The notes under the pieces: generated by a model
Seen by the model: only the letters and a program-made list of their open reading frames with translations
Database searches by the model: none
What the model was told of the DNA's origin: nothing
Translations under genes and position numbers: made by a program
Shown: positions 33,140 to 40,959 of the stretch, piece by piece
How positions within the stretch are numbered: the first letter of the stretch is position 1
How the letters are laid out: every line of letters starts with the position of its first letter
Assembly (NCBI RefSeq): GCF_000758625.1
Contig: NZ_CP009283.1
Location: 2,739,501-2,803,500 of the forward strand
Source: Paenibacillus sp. FSL R7-0273
Lineage (GTDB): Bacteria; Bacillota; Bacilli; Paenibacillales; Paenibacillaceae
Length of the DNA stretch: 64,000 bases
Direction: 5' to 3'

Positions 33140-34813
33140 ATGAGTTTAATCAATAAACTGCCTAAGCTTCTGTTCGTTGCAGGCCTGGGTGCCAGCCTGC
33201 TGGCAGGATGTTCAAGCAACAACGCTGATAAAGAGCCGGCGGCTGGAAACACAGCCACTAACGCACCTAAGGAGCGGGGGAATATCTCCTCTACCATCTA
33301 TGACCGGGGATCGGTTCCGAACGGGATGGGCACGATTGAAGACAATATGTGGACCAAGTGGATCAATGAGAACGGACCGGCCAATCTGAAATTTGTGGCG
33401 ATTCCGCGCTGGGAGTCACAGTCCAAGCTGAACGTGCTTCTGGCTTCGGGCAGTGCACCGGATCTGATCTTTGAATTCGGCACCAGCATCCGCAACCAGA
33501 TGTTTGACCAGAAGCAGCTCATGCCGCTGGATGATCTCATCGACCAGCATAGTGTGGAGTATAAGGCGCTGCTGGAGAAATATCCTCAGCTGCGGCAGGC
33601 CGGGATCAAATCGGATGGCAAGCTGTATGAATTCGGCCGCATGAATGAGGTGTACCCGCTGGTGAGCGTGTTCATCCGCCAGGATTGGCTGGATAAGCTG
33701 GGACTTCAGGTTCCTACCACGGAGGAAGAGTTCCTGGCTGTAGCCAAAGCATTCACCGAGCAGGACCCGGACGGCAACGGCGTGGATGACACTTACGGGA
33801 TCGGCGGGTTTGAATTCGGGGACAATGCCGGATTGTTCCGGTATATCTTTAATGCAAACTGGGTTAATCTCGGTGAGAACGGTGAAATTGAGGTCGGACC
33901 TGAACGCCTGAAGGCTGAGGCCGAATTCAAGCGGGAGCTGTACGAAGCAGGGGTTGTCGACAAGGACTTCCTGAGCGATAAGGACGGGTCCAAATCGAAG
34001 CAGGACTTCCTGAACGGTAAAATCGGAATCTACGCTTTTATGACCAATGATTATATGGGCTTTGCCTCACGTGAGCTGGATACATTGATGAAAAATGTAC
34101 CGGATTCCAAGCTGAAGATTATGCCTCTGCCTAAGACTTCCGCAGGACAGTTCACTACAGTCTGGAACAATCCGGTGCAGATGACTGCTATTGTGAATGC
34201 CCGGGCCAAGAACCCTGAAGCTATTATGGAATATATTGATTTCCTGGTTAAGCCGGAGACCGGACGCACCTTCCGCTACGGTATTGAGGGAGAGCATTAT
34301 AAGCTGGAGGCTGACGGCAGACCGGTCATTCTGGACCAGGAGAAATACAAGAATGAAGTAAGCTGGGCCAGCGACTTCGGTATGGTGTACAGCCGTCTGG
34401 AGGAAGGCAAATACGGTTATGCCGAAACCCAGTTCGACGAAGCCATTCCTGCCCAGAAGGAAGCGCTGCGCCTGTTCAAGGAAGCGGTGGATATGTATAT
34501 GACCGATCTGCCGGTGGGCGAAGGCCTAACCCACTCCGAGCATATGCCGCAATTGCCGAAGGAGCTGCAGGTTAAATTCAGCAACGTGACAGCCGCTGTA
34601 CATGATATCTACACAAGAGCGATTATCAGCGGAGGCAAATATACAGTAGAACAAGCTTCACAGGACGCGCAAAAGCAATGGGAAACCGGCGGCGGTGCGG
34701 AGATTGTAGACTGGTATAAGCAATGGTGGGATAAGGAAAAGGACAATGTGCTGATCTGGAGTGACTTCTATGAAATTTTTGAACAGCAGCAGGCAGCATT
34801 AAAAGCAGAATAA
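33140..34813 (+). CDS. Extracellular solute-binding lipoprotein (second cassette)
   Basis: 557 residues with lipobox LLAGC (Cys about 25) and a family 1 binding-protein body (LNVLLASGSAPDLIFEFG, FIRQDWLDKLGLQVPTTEEEF, DPDGNGVDDTYGIGG). The DPDGNGVDD loop is a calcium-type motif common in oligosaccharide-binding proteins of this subgroup. It serves the two upstream permeases. It is followed by a 16-bp hairpin (34823-34859) and the DUF2264 gene. The ligand is unknown. Confidence 0.93.
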   Translation: MSLINKLPKLLFVAGLGASLLAGCSSNNADKEPAAGNTATNAPKERGNISSTIYDRGSVPNGMGTIEDNMWTKWINENGPANLKFVAIPRWESQSKLNVLLASGSAPDLIFEFGTSIRNQMFDQKQLMPLDDLIDQHSVEYKALLEKYPQLRQAGIKSDGKLYEFGRMNEVYPLVSVFIRQDWLDKLGLQVPTTEEEFLAVAKAFTEQDPDGNGVDDTYGIGGFEFGDNAGLFRYIFNANWVNLGENGEIEVGPERLKAEAEFKRELYEAGVVDKDFLSDKDGSKSKQDFLNGKIGIYAFMTNDYMGFASRELDTLMKNVPDSKLKIMPLPKTSAGQFTTVWNNPVQMTAIVNARAKNPEAIMEYIDFLVKPETGRTFRYGIEGEHYKLEADGRPVILDQEKYKNEVSWASDFGMVYSRLEEGKYGYAETQFDEAIPAQKEALRLFKEAVDMYMTDLPVGEGLTHSEHMPQLPKELQVKFSNVTAAVHDIYTRAIISGGKYTVEQASQDAQKQWETGGGAEIVDWYKQWWDKEKDNVLIWSDFYEIFEQQQAALKAE

Positions 34814-34822
34814 TAGTAAACT

Positions 34823-34859
34823 GGAATAACCGCCACAGGAAAGCTGTGGCGGCTATTCC
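34823..34859 (+). terminator. Hairpin without T-run after the binding-protein gene
   Basis: GGAATAACCGCCACAG pairs with CTGTGGCGGCTATTCC at 15 of 16 positions. No T-run follows. The position is equivalent to the hairpin at 24004-24040 in the first cassette. Confidence 0.6.
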
Positions 34860-34897
34860 GTTAGTCTTGCCCATCAGGGGAAAGGGAGAACAAAGCA

Positions 34898-36751
34898 ATG
34901 GCTATTAAGCAACCGGTCAGTGAAAATGCGTTACGGACAAAAGAGGATTTGATGGCGGCCTTCAGGCAGTTGACTGCTCCGCTGACACAGCTGTACAGCA
35001 CCGGCGGAGCCCGCCTTGAAATCAGAGGCGCCGGTGCCGGGCATACGCAGGAGATCGCAGATATGGAGGGATTTTCCCGGATATCATGGGGACTGGTTCC
35101 GTATCTGGCAGGCGGCGGAGAAGAAACGGAGCTGAAGGAGATTTACCTGCGGGGTCTGATCAACGGAACGGACCCGGGGCATGAGGAATATTGGGGAGAG
35201 GTGGGCGATTACGACCAGCGTCTTGTGGAAATGGCGGCGATGGGTCTGGCGCTGTGCCTTGCCCCTGAGACAGTCTGGTACCCGCTTGATGCAGGGCAGC
35301 GCCGCAATCTGTACAACTGGCTGAATCAGATCAATGTACATCCCTGTCATGACTGTAACTGGCTGTTCTTTCAGATAATGGTCAATCTCGGCTTCCGGCA
35401 GATCGGTGAGCCTTACGACGCACCGCAGATGGAGCGGAATTTACAGCGCATCGACGAGTTCTATCTCGGAAACGGCTGGTACAGTGACGGCATCGGCGGA
35501 CACAGTGATTATTATGGCCCGTTTGCCATTCACTTTTACTCGCTGGTTTATGTAAAGCTGATGGAGAACGAAGATCCGCAGCGCTGCTCTATCTATAAGG
35601 AACGTGCTCTGCTGTTTGCAGAGGATTTTGCGGGCTGGTTCGATGCAGACGGGTCTGCGCTGCCTTACGGGAGAAGCTTGTCTTACCGTTTTGCCCAGTC
35701 TGCCTTCTGGAGTGCCTTCGCCTATGCCGGCTTGAGCTCAGAGGCACTTACACCCGGTGTGGTGAAAGGTATGATCCTGCGCAATCTCCGCTGGTGGTTC
35801 AGCCAGCCTATCTTTGACAGCGCAGGTGTGCTAACCGTGGGCTATGCCTATCCCAACCTCGTTATGGCAGAGAATTATAATGCACCAGGCTCGCCGTATT
35901 GGGCCTTCAAAACCTTCCTTGTGCTGGCGCTTGAGACGAATTCCGGCTTCTGGATGTCCGCTGAGGAAGATATGCCGCAGCTGCCTGCCCTGTCAGTACA
36001 AGCTGAGCCGCACCTTGTCGTGTGCAGGGATTTGGATTCAGGTCATGTGGCAGCGTTCAACAGCGGACATCTTGGAACCAATGCCCATACGCACACTCCG
36101 GCCAAATATGAAAAATTTGTCTACTCGACCCGGTTTGGCTTCAGTGTGCCCAGAGCGGAATGGGGGCTTGAGCAGGCATCGGCAGACTCCATGCTGGCAC
36201 TGAGCGAGCGGGATCAGCTGTTCCGGGTGCGGCGGGTCAATGAGGAAACCTGGATTTCCGGCAATGTGCTGTACGCCAAATGGCGCCCGTGGGGTGATGT
36301 AGAGGTTCAGACCTGGATCGTGGCCGGTCTTCCCTGGCATGTACGCATTCACAAGATCAAGACAGGACGGCCGCTGACTGCTGCGGAAGGCGGATATTCA
36401 CTGGCTGCGAAGCAGGAGCAGCAGATTGAGAAGGCGGGAAATCCGGGCTTGTCGGTCCAAAATACCTTTGGCGAAAGCGGTGTTTGCAGCCTGAGAGGAT
36501 ACACCAAGGCACAGCTGGTCTATTCCAATGTAAATACCAATGTGCTGTATCCCCGCACGTCATTGCCGTCACTGCTGGCTGAGCTGGAGCCGGGAAGCCA
36601 TCTGCTGATCTCCGCGGTCTGCGGAGCCCCAGCTGGCAGCCGCTCAGCTCCTCCGCTGGAAGAAGCCTTGGTCAGCCTTGGTATCACGCGGACTGCACAG
36701 GGGGTCACCATTTCCCGTGAGGGTCTGACGGACATTACGGTAGAAATGTAA
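34898..36751 (+). CDS. DUF2264 domain-containing protein, probable carbohydrate-active enzyme
   Basis: 617 residues without signal peptide. Residues about 15-360 match the DUF2264 pattern (MEGFSRISWGLVPYLAGG, HDCNWLFFQIMVNLGFRQIG, GWYSDGIGGHSDYYGPFAIHFYSL), with the aromatic and Asp-rich repeats of an alpha/alpha-toroid. The C-terminal half is beta-rich (YEKFVYSTRFGFSVPRAEWG). I recall proteins of this type being tied to glycoside hydrolase activity (family GH154, uronic-acid removal) but cannot verify it here. It ends the second sugar cassette, so it probably acts on the imported oligosaccharide. Confidence 0.85.
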   Translation: MAIKQPVSENALRTKEDLMAAFRQLTAPLTQLYSTGGARLEIRGAGAGHTQEIADMEGFSRISWGLVPYLAGGGEETELKEIYLRGLINGTDPGHEEYWGEVGDYDQRLVEMAAMGLALCLAPETVWYPLDAGQRRNLYNWLNQINVHPCHDCNWLFFQIMVNLGFRQIGEPYDAPQMERNLQRIDEFYLGNGWYSDGIGGHSDYYGPFAIHFYSLVYVKLMENEDPQRCSIYKERALLFAEDFAGWFDADGSALPYGRSLSYRFAQSAFWSAFAYAGLSSEALTPGVVKGMILRNLRWWFSQPIFDSAGVLTVGYAYPNLVMAENYNAPGSPYWAFKTFLVLALETNSGFWMSAEEDMPQLPALSVQAEPHLVVCRDLDSGHVAAFNSGHLGTNAHTHTPAKYEKFVYSTRFGFSVPRAEWGLEQASADSMLALSERDQLFRVRRVNEETWISGNVLYAKWRPWGDVEVQTWIVAGLPWHVRIHKIKTGRPLTAAEGGYSLAAKQEQQIEKAGNPGLSVQNTFGESGVCSLRGYTKAQLVYSNVNTNVLYPRTSLPSLLAELEPGSHLLISAVCGAPAGSRSAPPLEEALVSLGITRTAQGVTISREGLTDITVEM

Positions 36752-36770
36752 TATTGGTGAATGCAATACG

Positions 36771-36869
36771 TATGAAGGTCAAATTGACAATCCGCTGAGT
36801 TCAAATCTGTATACGTATGTAGAAAATAATTTTCTGATTTATGTTGATCCTAGTGGGCATAAGCGTTGA
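36771..36869 (+). pseudogene. Rhs/YD-repeat protein C-terminal core remnant
   Basis: An open stretch of 32 codons reads YEGQIDNPLSSNLYTY, then VENNFLIYVDPSGHKR and a stop. This is the conserved end of Rhs repeat-associated core domains (NPL..NLYTYV.NNP..Y.DPSGH). The rest of the Rhs gene is absent: the DUF2264 stop lies only about 20 bases upstream. A 38-codon frame (36886-37002, Gly/Ser-rich) follows and could be a leftover of the variable tip. A broken polymorphic-toxin gene is the best reading. Confidence 0.75.
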
Positions 36870-37073
36870 AAATGAAATTAGAAGTATGGAATCAGGTTCA
36901 GGATCATTTCCACCATCCCGAGGAGTAACGGGAGGAGCTGGCGGTGGCTCTAGTCCAAGTTCAAAAAGTTCTGTGACTAATAGTAAATCGAAAGCTATTT
37001 AGATTGAACTAATAATATTGCTGTTTTGGGATTGCATGTGACTCCAGAGAATGTTTGGACTTCCAGCCGCTGT

Positions 37074-37126
37074 TGTCTGCAGATTTCTTGATTTATACCG
37101 TTTTTAACGGTTGAAATCCGCAGACA
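37074..37126. repeat. Long inverted repeat (hairpin element)
   Basis: Arms TGTCTGCAGATTTC (37074-37087) and GAAATCCGCAGACA (37113-37126) pair at 13 of 14 positions. An inner dyad ACCGTT/AACGGT lies in the loop. There is no T-run, so a terminator is unlikely. It resembles a small dispersed palindromic repeat. Confidence 0.6.
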
Positions 37127-37346
37127 AAGGCGGTCGCTACCGCTCCTCCAGTTCCAAAATTCCCCTCCGCCACTTTTCCCTTAACTTAAATTCTTAAGTT
37201 CAATCTATATAGTGCTATATAAACCGCAATTACGTTTATAACCTCAAGCAGAGACAATCTATCGCCTCTTTCCTTCTACTCGGTGCGCACTTGTCCTGTT
37301 TCGTAGTTAATTGCATGGCATAATGAATGCGACGGGCTGAAATAAC

Positions 37347-37523
37347 TGTACTTTCTGCAATTAGACCTGGCTAATTAGCTACGCTGCAGGTTTTAACTGC
37401 ACTCTATACATTTATATTTGCCAAAAACGCCCGAAACCGGCTTTTTTGAGGGAAATAGATGTACATAATACAGTTATCTCCTTAAAATGACTAAATTCCC
37501 CTGTTTTAATTGTACAAAGTACA
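37347..37523. repeat. Element of about 177 bp bounded by imperfect terminal inverted repeats
   Basis: TGTACTTTCTGCAATTA (37347-37363) is the inverse of TAATTGTACAAAGTACA (37507-37523) at 15 of 17 positions. A second pair, ATAACTGTA (37342-37350) and TACAGTTAT (37469-37477), is partly nested. No ORF lies inside. The size and ends resemble a MITE or a repeated intergenic element. Confidence 0.5.
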
Positions 37524-37759
37524 CTTAAAACTGATTTGACTGTGAACCGACTGACCGAGGTTAGCGTTTGGGAGGGGGGATCTATCCGCTGCCCAACGCT
37601 TTACCTAAGGCGGGAACAGGAGCCCTTTTGTTAGTCTCTTAATGATGTTCTATATAGTTCTGTAATATCTGACTCCACAAATTCAGCAGGTAAATTACAA
37701 GCACAGTTTAAAGATGTACCTCTGACTAAACATCGACATCGTATTTATTATTCTTAGTC

Positions 37760-37808
37760 GTACATAAAGGCTCAAACCGACCACGGTTTGAGCCTTTATG
37801 TACCTTTT
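37760..37808. terminator. Strong terminator at the 3' end of the permease gene
   Basis: A perfect 19-bp stem GTACATAAAGGCTCAAACC and its inverse around GACCAC. It abuts the stop of the minus-strand permease and faces the gene-poor region. Confidence 0.8.
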
Positions 37809-39153
37809 ATACCACTAGATCCTCAGCTGGAGGCTCCGATAGTATACGAGCCGGATTGTCCTTCGCATTGTATAATCTGCGGATTCCGTAATATACAAGA
37901 CCCGCTGCCAACCAGCCGGCTCCGAGCATTAACGAAGCGGAATCCAGCAGGGCAATCAGATAGAGGACAAAGCCTGCACCGGACAGCGGGCAGATAAACC
38001 GGAAGAGGATGTCACGGGGCGAGCGCTGCTTCTGGCGGATCATGTAATGGGCGATGACGGACAGGTTGACGAACAGGAAGGCTGTCAGAGCGCCGAAGCT
38101 GACAAACTTGATGGCGGTCTCCAGGCTGATAAAGAGCGCAGATAAGGACACGATGCTCATAAGCACGATGTTAAAAACAGGAGTGCGGAATTTGGGGTGG
38201 ACGGAGGCGAACCTTTGCGGCAGCAGCGAGGTCCGGCCCATGACGAACAGCAGCCGTGTGACGGTGGTCATGGAGGAGAGCCCTTGCGACAGAATCGAGA
38301 AAATAATAACAAAGGTGAATATGCCGGCCAGCAGGCTGCCTCCGATATTCTGCATCAGCTCATATCCGGCGGAGTCTACATTCACATAGGAGAAGCCGGG
38401 AGCGGTAAGCTGGATCAGGTACGCTGTAGCAAAATACATCACGCCAGCAGACAGGACAATTAACAGGATGGCCCGGGGGATCGTTTTCCTCGGGTCTTTT
38501 GTTTCCTCTGCCATGGTCGTAATAGAATCAAAGCCGAGAAACGAGAAGCATACGAGTGAGGCTCCGGCCAAAATAGCTGAGAAGGAGACGCCTTCCCGGG
38601 CAGCCAGAGGATTCAAATCTGCAGTAACACCGCCCTCCAGCGCTTTGTAGACAAGCAGTGCACAAAAGCCGGCGATAAACAGGATTTGCATAAATACGAA
38701 AAGCTTGCTGATATTCGCCAGCGGCTTAATGCCGATCACATTGATAATCATTACAATAAACGTCAGCAGAATGATCCATATCGAAGAAGGAACGGCGGGG
38801 AATTGGGCATTCAGGTTAACGCCGAACATGAGGACAGCTACGATGCAGGAAAATAAATAATCGAGCAGGATCGCCCAGCCAACCAGGAAGCCGAGAAACG
38901 GATTCATTGCTTTGGAGACGTACGTGTAAGCAGAGCCTGATACCGGAAAAGCCCGGGCCATCTGGCCGTAGCTGGCTGCCGTGAACAGAATGGCGATAAA
39001 GGCGAGAGCGTAGGCTGCAAGGAGCATGCCTCCTGAACTATCATGCAGCACCCCGAAGCTGGTGAAGAAAATCATCGGCGACATCCACGCAAGTCCCATA
39101 GTAACGACATGTGACAGGGATAAATCCCTCTTAAGCGTTATTGTATTTTTCAT
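37807..39153 (-). CDS. APC-superfamily amino acid/amine permease
   Basis: A 448-residue membrane protein with about 12 hydrophobic segments. It has the APC opening SLSHVVTMGLAWMSPMIFFTSFGVLHDSSGG and a conserved segment GFDSITTMAEETKDPRKTIPRAI (residues about 210-232). It runs divergently from the guanidine-catabolism genes, and a GlnR/TnrA-type box lies 41-57 bases upstream of its start. That makes import of a nitrogen compound likely, possibly guanidine or a guanidino compound such as arginine or agmatine. No riboswitch precedes it. Family certain, substrate inferred. Confidence 0.9.
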   Translation of the reverse strand: MKNTITLKRDLSLSHVVTMGLAWMSPMIFFTSFGVLHDSSGGMLLAAYALAFIAILFTAASYGQMARAFPVSGSAYTYVSKAMNPFLGFLVGWAILLDYLFSCIVAVLMFGVNLNAQFPAVPSSIWIILLTFIVMIINVIGIKPLANISKLFVFMQILFIAGFCALLVYKALEGGVTADLNPLAAREGVSFSAILAGASLVCFSFLGFDSITTMAEETKDPRKTIPRAILLIVLSAGVMYFATAYLIQLTAPGFSYVNVDSAGYELMQNIGGSLLAGIFTFVIIFSILSQGLSSMTTVTRLLFVMGRTSLLPQRFASVHPKFRTPVFNIVLMSIVSLSALFISLETAIKFVSFGALTAFLFVNLSVIAHYMIRQKQRSPRDILFRFICPLSGAGFVLYLIALLDSASLMLGAGWLAAGLVYYGIRRLYNAKDNPARILSEPPAEDLVV

Positions 39154-39193
39154 ATGCTCTCCAGCTCCCTCTAATTCCCGATTGTAGACCGAA

Positions 39194-39210
39194 TGTCATT
39201 ACAGCTGACA
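39194..39210 (-). promoter_or_regulatory. GlnR/TnrA-type box before the permease gene
   Basis: TGTCATTACAGCTGACA fits TGTNA-N7-TNACA exactly and is dyad-symmetric in its arms. On the minus strand it overlaps the -35 region of a possible promoter with TACAAT at 39186-39181, which suggests repression under nitrogen-rich conditions. Confidence 0.65.
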
Positions 39211-39362
39211 TGATTTTGAATGAGATGACTATAACAAGCTTTTTTTAAAGCTGTAAATAGGAACTTGTGTTCTGTTTTAATTAAAAACCTGACATCTACA
39301 ATAAGTAAATCACAAAAAAATCTGCAATTTTTAATTTTCTTGTTGCCTATAGCTTTTTATTG

Positions 39363-39379
39363 TGTTAGACTTTGTAACA
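39363..39379 (+). promoter_or_regulatory. GlnR/TnrA-type box before the guanidine riboswitch
   Basis: TGTTAGACTTTGTAACA fits TGTNA-N7-TNACA exactly, with perfect TGTTA/TAACA arms. It overlaps a candidate -10 (TAGACT, 39366-39371; -35 TTGCCT, 39343-39348). It predicts nitrogen control of the carboxylase operon on top of riboswitch control. Confidence 0.7.
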
Positions 39380-39397
39380 TCAAAACCGAATACACAA

Positions 39398-39499
39398 TGT
39401 CTTCTAGGGTTCCGGGATGTTCACATCCGGCTGGTCCGAGAGAAGACGCACCGGAGCCTGCAGGGCCGGTGTCCACGGCGGGATAAAAGCCCGGGAGAA
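39398..39499 (+). promoter_or_regulatory. Guanidine-I (ykkC) riboswitch
   Basis: The conserved ykkC blocks occur in order: CTAGGGTTCCG (39404-39414), CTGGTCCGAGAG (39431-39442) and ACGGCGGGATAAAAGCCCGGG (39475-39495), with a variable GC-rich stem between (about 39449-39473). The last block, GCCCGGGAGA, is also the left arm of the following terminator, so guanidine binding should block termination. Ligand identity agrees with the downstream guanidine carboxylase genes. Confidence 0.95.
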
Positions 39500-39541
39500 C
39501 TTTCAAAGCAATTGCTTTGAAGCTTCTCCCGGGCTTTTTTA
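39488..39541 (+). terminator. Riboswitch-controlled terminator
   Basis: AGCCCGGGAGAA pairs with TTCTCCCGGGCT; the loop contains a second stem CAAAGCAATTGCTTTG. TTTTTT follows. It overlaps the 3' part of the aptamer. Confidence 0.92.
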
Positions 39542-39568
39542 TATTTTCATAATCAAGGAGGAATCATC

Positions 39569-40285
39569 ATGCTTACATTCACCATTCAAGCCGGAGGTAA
39601 ATGGTCCGGACGCATTGCCAGAGGGAAATTAATCACGCTGACTGCCCATAATGACCGCGCCAATCTGTCCACACTCCTGTTCGATGCGTGGCAGCCTGCG
39701 GAACGGTACAACATGCCGGATACGCTCAAGGCGCAGCATACCGCTTTTTTGACAGCAGGCAATGTGCTGATGAGTGATCAGGGCAAGGTGCTTGCCTCTA
39801 TCATTGAGGATTCGGTCGGCTGGCATGATCCTTTAGGCGGGTACTCAACCAGGCAGGCTACCGACGGAAAATACGGGCTGACCCGCTATCAGAACCAGCG
39901 GAATGAATGGTACCGCAGCGGTGAGGAAAATTTGATCGTCGAGCTCTACCGCAACCAATTGCTGGCGCGTGACTTGCTGCCGCCGGTTAACTTTTTCTCG
40001 AAGGTGATTTGTGAGCTTGACGGCTCTATGCACTATGTTCAGCAGCAGGCCGCCGGGCGGTCAGTGACGCTCCGTACAGAAAGTGATGTCCTGCTGGTAT
40101 GCTCCAATACGCCTAACCCGCTGGACCCGGGCTCTGAATATCCGGATTCGTCCATCCTCGTTCAGGTAACAGATGCGGAAGCTGTTACGGAGGATGATGT
40201 CTGTGTTACACATTGTCCCGAGAACCGGAGAGCCTTTGAGAACACTTGGAATGTACATACCTTACTGAAAGGGGCGAATCTGTAA
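39569..40285 (+). CDS. Urea carboxylase-associated protein 1 (DUF1989), carboxyguanidine deiminase-type subunit
   Basis: A 238-residue DUF1989 protein with the family pattern [28 protein letters not shown] (potential metal His) and [11 protein letters not shown]. Paired DUF1989 proteins next to biotin-dependent guanidine carboxylases (CgdA/CgdB) convert carboxyguanidine to allophanate and ammonia. It lies directly behind the guanidine riboswitch with ribosome site AAGGAGG. Its stop overlaps the next start by one base, which fits a two-subunit enzyme. Which Cgd subunit this is cannot be assigned from sequence alone. Confidence 0.9.
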   Translation: MLTFTIQAGGKWSGRIARGKLITLTAHNDRANLSTLLFDAWQPAERYNMPDTLKAQHTAFLTAGNVLMSDQGKVLASIIEDSVGWHDPLGGYSTRQATDGKYGLTRYQNQRNEWYRSGEENLIVELYRNQLLARDLLPPVNFFSKVICELDGSMHYVQQQAAGRSVTLRTESDVLLVCSNTPNPLDPGSEYPDSSILVQVTDAEAVTEDDVCVTHCPENRRAFENTWNVHTLLKGANL

Positions 40286-40959
40286 TGACAACCTATTCTT
40301 TCGAACCGGCGTTAAGCGTACTTAATCCAGACGATGCTGTTTATAACAAGACGATTCCTGCAGGAGAAGGCTGGCTGCATGATCTGCTGCCGGGACAGAT
40401 TTTAAGAATAGTGGATCTGGAGGGCAATCAGGCAGTGGATACCCTGTTTTATTCGGCAGATGAACCGGGCGACCATTACAGCGCAATCAGGACCATTTCC
40501 AGCCAGCAGAATCTGTACCTGACAACGGGCTCTGTCTTGCTGGCAGAATCGGGACGCGGGCTGTTGAAAATTACGGCAGATACCTGCGGCCGCCACGATA
40601 CGATCGGAGGAGCCTGCTCTGCCCAGAGCAACACGGTACGTTATTCCCATGATACGCTGCCGATGCATAACTGCCGGGATACGTTCATGCTGATGCTGTC
40701 AGGCCGCCCGGAATACTCCAAGCGTGATCTTGCTCCTAACGTGAACTTCTTCATGAACGTGCCGGTTACCCCTGAGGGGGCGCTGACTTTTGCCGACGGT
40801 ATTTCAGGCCCGGGACGTTATGTGGAGCTGACCGCCCTGGCTCCGGTTACGGTGCTCATCAGCAATTGTCCGCAGCTTAACAATCCGTGCAATGCCTATA
40901 ATCCGACTCCGGCACAGGTGCTGATCTGGGATGGCAAAGGAGGGAATGACCATGTTTAA
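40285..40959 (+). CDS. Urea carboxylase-associated protein 2 (DUF1989), carboxyguanidine deiminase-type subunit
   Basis: A 224-residue DUF1989 paralogue with [19 protein letters not shown], the His/Cys motif [15 protein letters not shown] (residues about 98-112) and [19 protein letters not shown] near the end. The His and Cys residues are the probable metal or catalytic site. The longer frame from 40246 overlaps the previous gene; ATG 40285 with GAAAGGGG upstream is preferred. It acts with the preceding subunit on carboxyguanidine and overlaps the carboxylase gene by eight bases. Confidence 0.9.
   Translation: MTTYSFEPALSVLNPDDAVYNKTIPAGEGWLHDLLPGQILRIVDLEGNQAVDTLFYSADEPGDHYSAIRTISSQQNLYLTTGSVLLAESGRGLLKITADTCGRHDTIGGACSAQSNTVRYSHDTLPMHNCRDTFMLMLSGRPEYSKRDLAPNVNFFMNVPVTPEGALTFADGISGPGRYVELTALAPVTVLISNCPQLNNPCNAYNPTPAQVLIWDGKGGNDHV

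Larger units (their letters stand above)
36870..37759. other. Gene-poor, hairpin-rich intergenic region
   Basis: About 890 bases with no convincing gene on either strand. It holds two repeat-like inverted structures (37074-37126 and 37347-37523) and a dyad AGCGTTTGGG...CCCAACGCT (about 37563-37600). Composition is A/T-rich compared with the flanking genes. It probably collects debris from the lost Rhs locus and small non-coding repeats. Confidence 0.6.

Noticed and set aside
36870..37759. An insertion sequence or a tRNA gene in the gene-poor region
   Set aside because: No transposase-like frame, no cloverleaf and no clear target duplication could be found by eye.
39417..39632. Plus-strand frame of 71 codons upstream of the DUF1989 gene
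   Set aside because: It lies across the riboswitch and its terminator; the open frame is a by-product of GC-rich RNA structure.
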